Positions 19,005 to 28,014 are shown, numbered from the stretch's first letter. The stretch is DNA of 64,000 bases from DASSUW01 sp963830725 (GCA_963830725.1 CAWHNO010000006.1:1-64000); one strand, 5' to 3'. The notes: generated by a model not told the origin, from the sequence alone. Numbers and translations are program-made.

Positions 19005-20117
19005 GTGGTCATCGCCGCTCCGCAGGTGCTGTTGCCCGGAGGGCTGGTCGCGGATGCGACGGTCGCGGTCGCCGGCGGGCGGATCGTCGCTGCGAACGAG
19101 CGGCCCGACGTGGTCCTGCCCGAGGGCGTGCTGGCGCCCGGCCTGATCGACCTCCAGGTCAACGGCTGCTTCGGGATCGACTTCGCCCGCGACGAGGACT
19201 GGTCCACCGCGGTCCGGCGGCTGCCGGAGACGGGCGTGACCGCGTTCCTGCCGACGCTGATCACCGCGCCGCTCGAGGACCTGGTGGCGGTGCTGCGCCA
19301 CGTCCCCACCTCGTTGCCGGGCGCCCGGATCCTCGGCGTGCACGTCGAGGGGCCGTTCCTCGCCGAGGCGCGGCACGGCGCGCACGACGCGTCGCTGTTC
19401 TGCGATCCGACGCCGGAGCGGGTCGAGGCACTGCTGGAGCCCGGCACGATGGCCCTGCTGACCCTGGCGGCCGAGCGGCGGGGGGCGCCGGCCGCGATCG
19501 CGCGACTCGCCCGCGAGGGCGTGCTGGTCAGCGTCGGCCACAGCGACGCCGTGGCGGCGGAGGTGGCCGTGGCGATCGAGGCGGGGGCGCGGATGGTCAC
19601 GCACGTCTTCAACGCTCAACGCGGGATCCATCACCGCGAGCCGGGCGTCGCGGGCATGGCGCTGGCCGATTCGCGCTTGGCGTGCGGGCTGATCCTCGAC
19701 GGCCATCACGTGGTCGACGCCGTCGCCCGTCTGGCGTTCGCCGCCGCGGGCGGACGGATCGCCCTGGTCACGGACGCGATCGACGCCGTGGGGATGGAGC
19801 CGGGGCTCTACGAGGTGGGCGGGGAGCCGGTGATCGTGCGCGAGGGCGAGCCGCCGCGGCGGCCGGACGGCACGCTGGCCGGCGCGAACCTACGGCTCGA
19901 TGACGCCGTCGCCCGAGCGGTGGCGATCGGGGTGCCGCCGGCGGTCGCGATCGAGGCGGCGAGCCGGGTGCCGGCCGACCTGCTCGGCCGCAGCGACCTC
20001 GGGCGGATCGAGCCGGGCGCGGTGGCCGACCTCGTGTGGCTCGACGATGGGTTCCGCGCGCGGGCCACGTGGGTCGGCGGCGAGCTGGTCCACGACGAGC
20101 TGGGCGTGGCCGCGTGA
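19005..20117 (+). CDS. nagA: N-acetylglucosamine-6-phosphate deacetylase
   Basis: GTG at 19005; 370 residues, intact. The amidohydrolase motifs are APGLIDLQVNGCFGIDF, LGVHVEGPFL (metal-ligand Glu), SVGHSDA, THVFNAQRGIHHREPG and LVTDAIDAVG (catalytic Asp). It removes acetate from GlcNAc-6-phosphate to give glucosamine-6-phosphate in the cytoplasm. The stop overlaps the start of a SIS-domain gene (GTGA), making a two-gene amino-sugar operon. The start codon lies 22 bases after the GAF/GGDEF gene, which may be in the same transcript. Confidence 0.93.
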   Translation: MVIAAPQVLLPGGLVADATVAVAGGRIVAANERPDVVLPEGVLAPGLIDLQVNGCFGIDFARDEDWSTAVRRLPETGVTAFLPTLITAPLEDLVAVLRHVPTSLPGARILGVHVEGPFLAEARHGAHDASLFCDPTPERVEALLEPGTMALLTLAAERRGAPAAIARLAREGVLVSVGHSDAVAAEVAVAIEAGARMVTHVFNAQRGIHHREPGVAGMALADSRLACGLILDGHHVVDAVARLAFAAAGGRIALVTDAIDAVGMEPGLYEVGGEPVIVREGEPPRRPDGTLAGANLRLDDAVARAVAIGVPPAVAIEAASRVPADLLGRSDLGRIEPGAVADLVWLDDGFRARATWVGGELVHDELGVAA

Positions 20118-21156
20118 CGACTCGCATGCGCGCCGAGATCCTCGAGCAGCCGGCCGCGGTGGCTGCGACGCTCGATGCGCTGCTGCCGCTGGCGGACGAG
20201 ATCTCGCGGCTGGGCGCGGGGATGCGGCAGGTGCTCTTCATCGCGCGCGGGTCGTCCGACAACGCCGCCGTGTACGGCCAGTACCTGTGCAGCGTGCGCA
20301 GCGGCCGGCTGGGCGTCCTGGCCTCGCCGTCGCTGGCCACCGCCTACCGGGCGCAGGTCGATCTCGACGGCGTGCTGGCGGTCGCCGTCTCGCAGTCCGG
20401 GCGGACCGAGGAGATCGTCGCCACGCAGGCGTGGGCGCGGGCGTGCGGCGCGCGGACGGTGGCGATCACGAACGCCGACGGCTCGCCGCTGGCCGCGCAG
20501 TCCGATCTCGCGTTGGTCACACGGGCGGGCGAGGAGCTCGCGGTGCCGGCCACCAAGACGTTCACCACCCAGCTCGCGGCTCTGGCCGTGCTGGGGCTGG
20601 CGCTGGGCGGCGACCGGGCAGGGCTGGACGCGCTGCGCGCGGTGCCGGAGTGCCTGTCACGCGCCCTGGAGGCGGCGGACGCGGCGGAGGCGCTCGCCGA
20701 GCGGCTCACGTACGTGCAGCGACTGGTGGTGTCGGCGCGCGGATACGCGTACGCGGTCGCCCGCGAGCTGGCGCTGAAGCTCGAGGAGGCCTGCTACGTC
20801 ACGGCGCTCGGGCTGTCGTACGCCGACCTCGAGCACGGCCCGATCGCAGTCGTCGACGCCGACACCCCGGCACTGCTCGATCGCGGCCGCCCACGACCCG
20901 GCCGTGCTCGCACGGGATGGCGGCCCTCGCGCGGCGTTGCCGTGAGGACGGCGGGCACGTCTACGGCATCGGCGGCGACGACGCCTTCGCCGCCGCCTGC
21001 CACGCCGTGCTGCCCGAGGTGGCGCTGCCGGCGTGGCTGTCGCCCTTGACCCTGGTGGTGCCCGGGCAGCTGCTGGTCGAGGCGCTGTCACGCGCGAAGG
21101 GCATCGACCCGGACATGCCGCGCGGCCTGCGCAAGGTCACGCAGACGTCGGGATAA
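20114..21156 (+). CDS. SIS-domain aldose-ketose isomerase (GlmS-C-like/NagB-II), one frameshift
   Basis: GTG at 20114 overlaps the nagA stop. Two SIS domains are seen: FIARGSSDNAAVYGQYLCS, VAVSQSGRTEEIV and VPATKTFTTQLAALA in the first; ARGYAYAVARELALKLEEAC and YADLEHGPIAVV in the second, ending KGIDPDMPRGLRKVTQTSG. The glutaminase domain of GlmS is absent, so it is most likely a glucosamine-6-phosphate deaminase of the NagB-II type acting after NagA; this is inference from fold and context. One frame change near 20,880 interrupts the second half. Confidence 0.87.
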
Positions 21157-21162
21157 GGCTCG

Positions 21163-21280
21163 AACTGCGGCATTGAGGGAGGCGGCGCGGCCTGCCGTTC
21201 AGTTCGTCACTCTCGACGACGCGACGCGATTGAGTGTGACGTTTCGCACCTCCACCTCCCCACCCAGCGCAGTTGACGTT
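21163..21280. repeat. Nested inverted-repeat element between convergent genes (copy 2)
   Basis: The element lies between the SIS stop (21156) and the VOC stop (21287). From outside in, it pairs AACTGCG (21163-21169) with CGCAGTT (21268-21274), GGGAGG (21177-21182) with CCTCCC (21255-21260), and CGTCACTCTC (21205-21214) with GAGTGTGACG (21232-21241, 9 of 10 pairs). Its right edge carries ACCCAGCGCAGTTGACGTT, the same motif as the elements at 12.2 and 26.5 kb, in the sense orientation of VOC. It is well placed to act as a bidirectional terminator. Confidence 0.6.
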
Positions 21281-21286
21281 CGCCGT

Positions 21287-21760
21287 TCAGATGCTCTCGA
21301 CCGGGATCCGTTCGGCCTGCATGATCGGCCGGCCCTCGTCGTCGAACCACGCCTCGCGCGGGCGGTCGTAGTAGAGCTCGACGCCGTTGCCGTCCGGGTC
21401 CTCGAGGTAGACCGAGACCGTGGCGGCGTGGTCCGTGCCGTGGTCGATCGCGTAGCCATGGTCGAGCAGCCGCCGGATCGCGGCGGAGAGCTCGTGGCGG
21501 TCGGGGTACACGAACGCCACGTGGTAGAGCCCCGTGTGGCCGGGCGGAGGCGGCTCCCCGCCCGCGCTCTCCCATGTGTTCAGTCCGATGTGATGGTGGT
21601 AGTCGCCCGCCGCGAGGAACGCGGCCTCGAGGCCCAGGGGACGACCGTCGGCGATCAGGTTGAAGCCCAGACCGTCGCGATAGAAGGCGATCGAGCGGTC
21701 GAGGTCGGCGACGCGGAGATGGACGTGTCCGACGCGGACGGCGGGATGGATGGAGGTCAT
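21287..21760 (-). CDS. VOC family protein (glyoxalase/extradiol dioxygenase-like)
   Basis: 157 residues, intact. Two betaalphabetabetabeta halves: VGHVHLRVADLDRSIAFYRD with the first metal His, YHHHIGLNTW, then GLYHVAFVYPDRHELSAAI and SVYLEDPDGNGVELYYDRP with the metal Glu. The length and HLRVADL opening match catechol-2,3-dioxygenase-like VOC proteins. The substrate is unknown. It is divergent from the LuxR-type regulator gene 70 bases away and convergent with the SIS gene across a hairpin element. Confidence 0.88.
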   Translation of the reverse strand: MTSIHPAVRVGHVHLRVADLDRSIAFYRDGLGFNLIADGRPLGLEAAFLAAGDYHHHIGLNTWESAGGEPPPPGHTGLYHVAFVYPDRHELSAAIRRLLDHGYAIDHGTDHAATVSVYLEDPDGNGVELYYDRPREAWFDDEGRPIMQAERIPVESI

Positions 21761-21830
21761 GAGCGGAAGTCTGCAACCCGGCGGACGCCGCGGTCATCGG
21801 GGGGTTCACCTATCCGCGAGAATCGGCGCG

Positions 21831-24827
21831 ATGCTGGTCGGCCGCACACGAGAGCGCGAGGCACTCGACGATGTGCTCGCGCGGCTCGCGGCCGGGACCG
21901 GCGGCCTCGTGGTCGCCGTCGAGGGAGAGCCGGGGATCGGCAAGTCGCGGCTGCTTGCCGAGCTGGCCGAGCGGGCGGCGCCGGACTGCCTGGTGCTCGG
22001 CGCCGCGGCGTCGGAGTTCGAGGACGATCTGCCGTACGCGATCTGGACCGAGGCGCTCGACGCGCACCTGCGGGAACTCGACGACCGCCGCCGCACACGG
22101 CTGGGGATCGAAGACCCGGCCGCGCTGGCGCCGGTCCTGCCCGCGCTCGGCGGTCCGGACGGCGGCGCCGACCGCCACCGCCTGCACCGCGCCCTCCGCG
22201 ACCTGCTCGAGCGGCTCGCCGCCCCGCGCCCGCTGGTGCTCTGGCTCGACGACCTCCACTGGGCGGATCCCGGCTCGCTCGACGCGCTGGCCGCGCTCGT
22301 GCACCGGCCGGCCGCCGGCGCCGTGCTGCTGGCGGTGGCGGCCCGTGAGGGACAGCTGCCCCAGCCGGTCGCCACCGCGCTCGCCGCGGCGACGCGCCAG
22401 GACCGCGTGACCCGTCTGGTCCTCGCCCCGCTCGACGAGGCCGAGGCGGCGGAGCTCGTCGGCGGCGACGTGGCCGCGATCTACGCCGCGAGCGGCGGCA
22501 ACCCGTTCTATCTCGAGCAACTCGCACGTTCCCGCGGGAACGCCGGACCCGTCCCGCCGCGAACGTTCCCGCGGGAACGCCGGACTCCTCCGGCCAACGA
22601 GCGTTCCCGCGGAGACGCCGGACCGGTCGCTCCGGCCGTGGAACGCGGGACCGCCGACCCCGCGCCGTCGGCCGACGAACGTTCCCGCGGGAACGCCGGC
22701 GCGGTCGAGGCGGCCGTGCCCGAGGCCGTCGCGCTCGCGCTCGCGGCGGAGCTGGCGGACCTCGCGGCGCAGACGCGGCGCGTGCTCGAGGCCGCCGCGG
22801 TCGTGGGCGACCCGTTCGACCCGGCGCTCGCGGCCGAGGTCGCCGAGCTGCCCGAGGCGGAGGCGCTGGCGGGGCTCGACGACCTGCTCGCCCGCACGCT
22901 CGTGCGCCCGGCGAGCGCCGCCCGGCGGTTCGCGTTCCGGCACCCGGTCGTGCGCCATGCCGTCTACCAGGGCGCTCCCGGCGGCTGGCGGCTCGCCGCG
23001 CACGCCCGCGCGGCGGCGGCGCTCGAGCGCCGCGGCGCGGGGATCGTGGCTCGGGCGCACCACGTCGAGCACGCGGCCGACCTGGGCGACGCGGCGGCCG
23101 CCGACGTGCTTCTGAAGGCGGCGCGCGAGCTCCAGGGACCGGCGCCCGCCTCGGCGGCGCGCTTCCACGCCGCCGCGCTGCGTCTCGTACCGGGCGGCGA
23201 CGCCCACCGACCCCGGCGCGCCGCGATCCAGATCGCGCTCGCGGAGGCGCAGAGCGCGGCGGGCCGCGCGGACGCCGCTCGCGCGACGCTGCTCGACGCG
23301 CTCGCGCAGGCGCGCGACCCGGCGGAGCGGCAGGCGCTGACCGTGCGCGTTGCCAACGCCGAGTTCTGGCTCGGCCACAGCGATGAGGCCCTCCAGCGCC
23401 TCTACGTGGCGCTGGGCGATCTCCCGGCTGAGCCGTCCGACGACCGCGTCCGGCTCCACAACTCGCTCGGGCTCACCGTCGATGCTCGGCTGCGACTACG
23501 ACGAGGCGCGCGCGCAGGCCAGCGACTCGCTCGCCGATGCCGTCGCGCTGGGCGACCCCGTGCTCCAGGCGGCCGCGCTGGGGCTCGACGCCTTCGCGCT
23601 CGCCGCGAGCCGGCCGGGACCGGACGCCGCGGCGGCGCTCGAGCGCGCGACGGAGGCGTTCGGACGGCTCGCCGAACCCGATCTCATGCGCCGGCTCCCG
23701 GGCCTCTGGATGCTCGCGTGGTCGGAGAGCGCGCTCGGGCGATTCGAGACCGCGCTCGAGCTGCTGCGCCGGGCCGGACGGATGGCGGGCGCCAGCGGCC
23801 GCGAGCTGGTGCTCGTGCTGGTGAGCCTGGGGTCGGTGCGGCCACTGCGCGAGCTCGGCCGGCTGGCCGAGGCGGTGGCCATCGGCGAGGAGGCGGTAGA
23901 TCGCGCGCGCCTGTCCGGCGCGCCGCAGCAACTCGTGGCCGCGTACAGCGCGCTGTCGACCGCGCGGCTTGCGGCGGGCGACGTGAGCGCCGCCCTGCGC
24001 GAGGCCGAGGACGCAGCCGCGATCGACGCGCCGCCCGGCGATTTCCATCGCGCCGCCCAGCCGGGCTGGTGCCTCGGCGCCGCGCTGACCGCGGCCGGCA
24101 ACGCGGAGCGCGGGGCGGCCGCGATGCTGGAGGCGTTCGGCGGCGCGGCGATGCCGCGCGTGATCCCGGCCGAGCGTCCGGCCGCCGCCGCCGACCTCGT
24201 CGAGGCGCAGCTCGCCGCCGGCGAGCTGGCGGCGGCGAACGAGACGCTCCGCTACGGCGTGGCGGCCGCCGGCGAGGCGGGCACGGCGTGGGCGGCGGCG
24301 ACGATCGCGCGCGCCCGCGCCGCGGTCCTGCTCGCCGAGGGGCGGGCGGATGAGGCCGCGGCGGCAGCGGCCGACGAGACCGTGGCATCGGGAGAACCGG
24401 CAGGCCGGGCGATCGAGCCGGTGCACCGTTGGCCGCCGCCCTCGCCCTACTCGCTCATGGCCGGGCGCTCGCGGCGACCGGCGATCGCGCGGCGGCGATC
24501 GCGGCGTTGAGCGACGCGGAGGCGATGCTCGACGGCTTCGGCGCGCTGCGGCGTCGCGACGAGGCCGTGCGCGAGTTGCGCAAGCTGGGCCATCGCGTCG
24601 TGCGCGCGGCGCGTGACGGGACCGACGGGCCGCTCGGGGCGCTCACCGCGCGCGAGCGGGAGATCGCGCTGCTCGTGGCCGGCGGGCGCACCAACCGTGA
24701 GGTTGCCGAGCAGCTCGTGCTCAGCGCCAAGACGATCGAGGCGCACCTGCGCAACATCTACGCCAAGCTCGGCGTCCGGTCGCGCGTCGAGCTCGCGCGC
24801 GAGGCGGAGCGGGCGTCGGTTAGGTGA
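21831..24827 (+). CDS. Large LuxR-family ATP-binding transcriptional regulator (LAL type), two frameshifts
   Basis: ATG at 21831. Residues 1-230 are a STAND/AAA-type NTPase: Walker A GEPGIGKSR near residue 35 and Walker B LWLDDLHWADPGS near 140. A long helical TPR-like middle follows, and a C-terminal LuxR HTH (LTAREREIALLVAGG, TNREVAEQLVLSAKTIEAHL) ends at 24827. This architecture matches MalT/LAL activators. Frame changes near 23,475 and 24,425 interrupt it. Between the NTPase and middle domains (22,520-22,710) the protein carries an odd linker with repeated RSRGNAG/RSRGDAG peptides, encoded by palindromic DNA repeats. The target genes are not evident. Confidence 0.87.
22527..22695. repeat. 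Four palindromic repeats CGTTCCCGCGGGAACG inside the LuxR-type gene
   Basis: Perfect 16-bp palindromes occur at 22527-22542, 22564-22579 and 22680-22695; a one-mismatch copy is at 22602-22617. Most are followed by CCGG(A/C). All keep the reading frame open, giving the peptide RSRGNAG in one frame and TFPRERR in another. A further perfect copy lies in treY at 29923-29938. Confidence 0.85.
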
Positions 24828-24870
24828 TCTCCTCGATGGCAGGCGGAGCCGGCGCCCGCATGCTGCCGGC

Positions 24871-25350
24871 ATGCACACGATCATCTCCCCTCTCCGCATC
24901 CTCCTCGCCGGCCTCGCGATCATCGCGGCGGTCGTGATCGCCCAGCCGAGCGAGGCCTCCCACTACGGCCCGAAGGACTTCACCCTGACGGGCCAGACGC
25001 TCGCGAACGAGCAGATCGACGTCGGCAAGCCCGGGCCCAGCCTCGGCGACATGAACGTCATCACCGAGGACGTCTACATGAACGGCAAGCGCGTCGGCAC
25101 CAGCGACATCTCCTGCACGGTGGTGCGGATCCAGATGCCGAAGTTCGCCGTCCAGTGCTTCAACACCACGACGCTGCCCGGCGGCCAGATCACGGCGCAG
25201 GGCGTCGTCACCTCGGACGAGATCGAGAAGGTCCCGTTCTTCCAGGCGGTCACCGGCGGCACCGGCGCCTACAAGGGCGTGACCGGCGAGCTGAAGGTCG
25301 ACGAGGCCGGCGACAAGCCGGCGGAGCTGACCTTCGACCTCAGCCGCTGA
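24871..25350 (+). CDS. Small secreted protein, allene oxide cyclase/dirigent-like barrel
   Basis: 159 residues, ATG at 24871. Residues 1-29 are a signal peptide (LRILLAGLAIIAAVVIAQPS, cut near ASEAS). The mature part is a beta-rich domain with ...DFTLTGQTL..., GTSDISCTVVRI, FAVQCFNTTTLPGGQITAQG and FQAVTGGTGAYKGVTGEL. The last two blocks are the signature of the allene-oxide-cyclase/dirigent-like barrel found in many secreted actinobacterial proteins. The function in bacteria is unknown. It follows the LuxR-type regulator by 43 bases. Confidence 0.75.
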   Translation: MHTIISPLRILLAGLAIIAAVVIAQPSEASHYGPKDFTLTGQTLANEQIDVGKPGPSLGDMNVITEDVYMNGKRVGTSDISCTVVRIQMPKFAVQCFNTTTLPGGQITAQGVVTSDEIEKVPFFQAVTGGTGAYKGVTGELKVDEAGDKPAELTFDLSR

Positions 25351-25505
25351 CCGCGCGCGAGAGCAGCGCGTTCGCCCGCTCGAGCTGATCGACGGTCGAC
25401 CTGGCCACCGACGGAGCGCCCACTTCGCGATTGACCCTGGCGTTGATCGCGGAGTGGGCCTCGCCGGTGGCGTTCGGCCGGTTGGGCTCTAAGGACGCGC
25501 TCAGG
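25340..25505 (-). pseudogene. Possible C-terminal gene fragment
   Basis: The minus strand reads about 50 codons without a stop, with GC-rich third positions, as NATGEAHSAINARVNREVGA then APSVARSTVDQLERANALLS and RAVSG before a stop at 25340. The composition looks protein-like, but no start codon is in frame and the 5' end runs into the DsbA promoter. It could be a remnant or a small gene whose start was lost by frameshift. No family recognised. Confidence 0.3.
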
Positions 25506-25515
25506 ACGGAATATC

Positions 25516-26421
25516 GTGTCGCGGGTGATCCACGTCACCCACTTCTCCGACCCCGGCTGCCCGTGGGCATGGTCGAACGGCCCCGCCTTCGCCGTGCTGC
25601 AGTGGCGTTACGGCGCCCAGCTCGAGTGGCGGCACGTCATGATCGGGCTCGGCGAGACCGCCGAGCACTACCGCCGGCGCGGGACGACGGGCGAGTCGCA
25701 GGCGCGCAACTTCCGCAACTTCCGCCGCCTCGGGATGCCGTTCGCCACCACGCCGCGCGAGCGCCCGCACGCCACGTGGCCGATGTGCCGCGTCGTCGTC
25801 GCGACGCGCCGGCTCGCCCCGGAGCGCGAGTGGGCGGTGTTCCGCGCGCTCCAGTTCGCCCAGTTCACGAGCACGCTGACGCTCGACGAGCCCGCCGGCA
25901 TCGAGCAGGCCCTGGCGTGGCTGCCGGGCATCGACGCGGCCGCGCTGCTGGCCGCCGCCGCCGAGCCCGAGACCGAGGAGCTGTTCGCCGCCGACCGGGC
26001 GCTCGCCCGCTCCGCACAGGGCGGGCCGACCGAGTTCCAGGGCCGCTCGGCGACCACGCCGGAGGGCGAGATCCGCTTCACGGCGCCGAGCCTCGTGCTG
26101 ACGGCCGAGGACGGCCGCAGCCTGGAGGTCGGCGGCTTCCAGCCGCTCGAGGCCTACGACGTCGCGATCGCCAACCTCGACCGCACGCTGGAACGGCGCC
26201 CGCCAGGCGAGGACGCGACTCAGGTGCTCGCCGCGTTCCCCGACGGGCTCACCACCGCCGAGGTGGCCGCCGTGATGGCGCCGCACCTCCGCCCGCCGGA
26301 TCGCGACGCCGCCGAGGACGCGCTGATCGCGGCGGTGGCAGCGGGCGCCGGCGAGCGGCGTCCGTTCGGGAATGACGCGCTGTGGACGCCCGTCGCGGGC
26401 GCTGCGGCGATGGCTGCCTGA
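25516..26421 (+). CDS. DsbA/FrnE family oxidoreductase-like protein
   Basis: GTG at 25516; 301 residues. The thioredoxin-fold opening is VIHVTHFSDPGCPWAWSNGP: the active site is CPWA, so the second Cys of C-x2-C is missing. The helical insertion contains RNFRNFRRLGMPF and WPMCRVVVATRRL, and later YDVAIANLDRTLERR resembles FrnE-like DsbA proteins (polyketide-associated isomerase family). No signal peptide, so it is cytoplasmic. Function uncertain: a glutathione-S-transferase-like or isomerase role is as likely as disulfide chemistry. A palindromic element follows 12 bases after the stop. Confidence 0.8.
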   Translation: MSRVIHVTHFSDPGCPWAWSNGPAFAVLQWRYGAQLEWRHVMIGLGETAEHYRRRGTTGESQARNFRNFRRLGMPFATTPRERPHATWPMCRVVVATRRLAPEREWAVFRALQFAQFTSTLTLDEPAGIEQALAWLPGIDAAALLAAAAEPETEELFAADRALARSAQGGPTEFQGRSATTPEGEIRFTAPSLVLTAEDGRSLEVGGFQPLEAYDVAIANLDRTLERRPPGEDATQVLAAFPDGLTTAEVAAVMAPHLRPPDRDAAEDALIAAVAAGAGERRPFGNDALWTPVAGAAAMAA

Positions 26422-26433
26422 CGGAACGGGCGA

Positions 26434-26690
26434 ACGTCAACTGCTTGCTGGGTAGGGAAGCACCGCGGCATGTTTCGTGAATCTCGGCGAGCGCGCCTGC
26501 GCGAGATGCACGAAATGGTCCGCCTGGGATCAAAACGTGCATCTCGGTGCCGCCGTTGCACCGAGATGCACATAACTCCCCGCCCGGAGGAAGAACGTGA
26601 ATCCGGGCGCCGACGATCGCGCCGCTTCGCACGTTCTTCCCCGCGCAGCGGCCCAACTCGCCGCCACCCTACCCAGCAAGCAGTTGACGT
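26434..26690. repeat. 257-bp palindromic element with perfect 24-bp terminal inverted repeats and three hairpins (copy 3)
   Basis: The terminal arms at 26434-26457 and 26667-26690 are perfect 24-bp inverted repeats, beginning ACGTCAACTGCTTGCTGGGT on the left. Inside are three hairpins: 26473-26515 (TTTCGTG-ATCTCG paired with CGAGAT-CACGAAA, one mismatch), 26537-26571 (perfect 13-bp arm GTGCATCTCGGTG) and 26589-26640 (perfect 11-bp arm GGAAGAACGTG). CGTG(A/C)ATC recurs in the left arms of all three. No ORF is credible inside. It lies 12 bases after the DsbA-like gene. The arm sequence matches motifs at 12,239-12,258 and 21,262-21,280. Confidence 0.75.
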
Positions 26691-26699
26691 CCGCCAAGC

Positions 26700-26850
26700 C
26701 CGCCCCGCGCCTCGGCTCCCGCACCCAGCTTGCACGTGGCGCTCGGCGGCGAGCCGTAGGGGTACGGGAAACCCGACCCCGCAGGTGAGTTCCCCTCCCG
26801 CGAGACGCCTGTTGGCCGCATGTGATGCGGACCCCGGGAAGGGCAGTATT
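26700..26850 (+). ncRNA. Candidate structured 5' leader RNA upstream of the 42-codon ORF
   Basis: This 150-base stretch folds well on the plus strand: GGGGT-GGG-AAA-CCC-ACCCC (a nested hairpin near 26758-26779), CAGG(TG)...CGCCTG pairing around 26783-26812, and a perfect CCGCAT-GTG-ATGCGG hairpin near 26817-26832. It ends about ten bases before a TTGACG box and the small ORF. The layout resembles a cis-regulatory leader, but it does not match any riboswitch consensus I can recall with confidence. Confidence 0.35.
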
Positions 26851-26859
26851 GACGTTGCG

Positions 26860-26988
26860 ATGACCGCTATGAACTACATCGAAAGCGACGTGCCCGACGG
26901 CATGTTCCTGGCCGAGTGGCGCCGTGAGCGCGCCGCGCGCCGTCGCAAGGTCCGCCGCACGCCGCGGCTGCGCCTGCGCCTCGCGTAG
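26860..26988 (+). CDS. Small basic protein, 42 residues, unknown
   Basis: ATG at 26860 encodes MTAMNYIESDVPDGMFLAEW then an Arg/Lys-rich tail (RRERAARRRKVRRTPRLRLR LA). Codon use is like the neighbours, and the N-terminal YIESDVP-GM-L-EWRR pattern looks like a conserved short actinobacterial protein. The tail of 15 basic residues in 22 suggests nucleic acid or ribosome binding; that is inference. A structured leader precedes it. Confidence 0.6.
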   Translation: MTAMNYIESDVPDGMFLAEWRRERAARRRKVRRTPRLRLRLA

Positions 26989-27043
26989 CCGTCCGCAAGC
27001 CCGCGCCAAGCTTTCTTCAAGGGCGCGCGGGGACAGTGGCGGC

Positions 27044-27865
27044 GTGATAACCGCCATTCTGAGCCTCGACTCTCCCCTCGACCGCCGCGCCGCCGCGCGG
27101 GCGACCGCCGCCGGCGCAGCGCTCTTCTACGGCTTCGGCAACTTCTGCGCGCTCGCGGCGCTGCCCGACCAGACCTCGGTGCTCCGGATCAACCGCCTCA
27201 AGGGCCGGCCGCCCCGACAGGCCGGCAGCGTGACCAGCGACCCGTCGCGGATGGCGCTGGCGTTCGACTGGAGCCGCCTGCCGCGCGGCTTCGAGCCGGA
27301 GCTCCTGCTGTCGACGATGGCCGACTTCCAGGCGCTCGGCCCGATCGGGTTCCGGGGGCCGGCCGCGGCCGGCGTCCCCGAGCACCTGACCGTCACCGAG
27401 CGCGGCATGCGGACGGTGCAGCACATCTCGCCCGGCGTGCGCTGCCGCTCGAACTCGCTCGTGCGCGAGGTGCTCGAGCTGACCGGCGAGGACATGCTGT
27501 TCATCACCTCCGCCAACAGCTCCGGCCACCGGACGCGGCAGACCGAGGCCGCGCACTACGAGATGGACGCGATCGAGGCGGAGTTCGGTCACCGGCGCGA
27601 CATCGTGATGATCGGCCACGACGACGAGCACGCGAACCGGCGCAGCTACCCGCGCCATCTCCCGTGCTCGACCTCGATCGTGGCGTTCCATCACGAAGTG
27701 CGCGACGCCGACCGGCCGACGCTGGTGCTCGAGCGCCACGGCTCGCTCGGCATCGACGATGCGCGCCAGGTCGCCGAGCGCCACGGCTACGGGCTCGCGG
27801 TCGCCCCGAGCGCGCATGTGCGCGTGCCGGTGCGCCGGCCTGAGCCCGGGCGCCTCGCGGCCTAG
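27044..27865 (+). CDS. Sua5/YciO/YrdC-like protein
   Basis: GTG at 27044; 273 residues. YrdC-fold landmarks: an N-terminal ATAAGAALFYGFGNFCALAA (like the PTDTVYGL strand-turn), RINRLKGRPPRQAG (the K-R-x-x-x-P ligand motif) and MLFITSANSSGH (the T-S-A-N-x-S-G motif). TsaC/Sua5 proteins make threonylcarbamoyl-AMP for tRNA t6A. This copy lacks the Sua5 C-terminal domain and has unusual core motifs, so it may be a paralogue with another role. Intact, cytoplasmic. Confidence 0.7.
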   Translation: MITAILSLDSPLDRRAAARATAAGAALFYGFGNFCALAALPDQTSVLRINRLKGRPPRQAGSVTSDPSRMALAFDWSRLPRGFEPELLLSTMADFQALGPIGFRGPAAAGVPEHLTVTERGMRTVQHISPGVRCRSNSLVREVLELTGEDMLFITSANSSGHRTRQTEAAHYEMDAIEAEFGHRRDIVMIGHDDEHANRRSYPRHLPCSTSIVAFHHEVRDADRPTLVLERHGSLGIDDARQVAERHGYGLAVAPSAHVRVPVRRPEPGRLAA

Positions 27866-28014
27866 GAGAAGAGGTCCTCGAGGGCGCGCGTCGCGTTCGC
27901 GGCGCCCAGCAGGACGAGCGCGATGACGGCCGCGACCACGATGACGGTCACGCCCAGCGCGACGCCGCCGCCGAGCGCGGCTCCGGCCACCATGGTCAGA
28001 ACGATCAAGCCCAC
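27862..28014 (-). CDS. Short membrane protein, about 50 residues
   Basis: The minus frame from a GTG at 28014 reads VGLIVLTMVAGAALGGGVAL then GVTVIVVAAVIALVLLGAAN and ATRALEDLFS. It has one or two hydrophobic segments and a short charged tail. The stop overlaps the YrdC stop region (convergent). The start is a choice; a TTG five bases inside is possible. No known family; probably a small membrane protein of unknown function. Confidence 0.4.
   Translation of the reverse strand: MGLIVLTMVAGAALGGGVALGVTVIVVAAVIALVLLGAANATRALEDLFS

Noticed and set aside
26434..26690. Integron attC site or insertion sequence
   Set aside because: The arms do not match the attC core pattern (RYYYAAC/GTTRRRY) in the needed place, and there is no integrase or transposase.
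26740..26830. c-di-AMP (ydaO) riboswitch
   Set aside because: GGTACGGG and GGTGAG are suggestive, but the order and spacing of conserved blocks do not fit the aptamer as I remember it.
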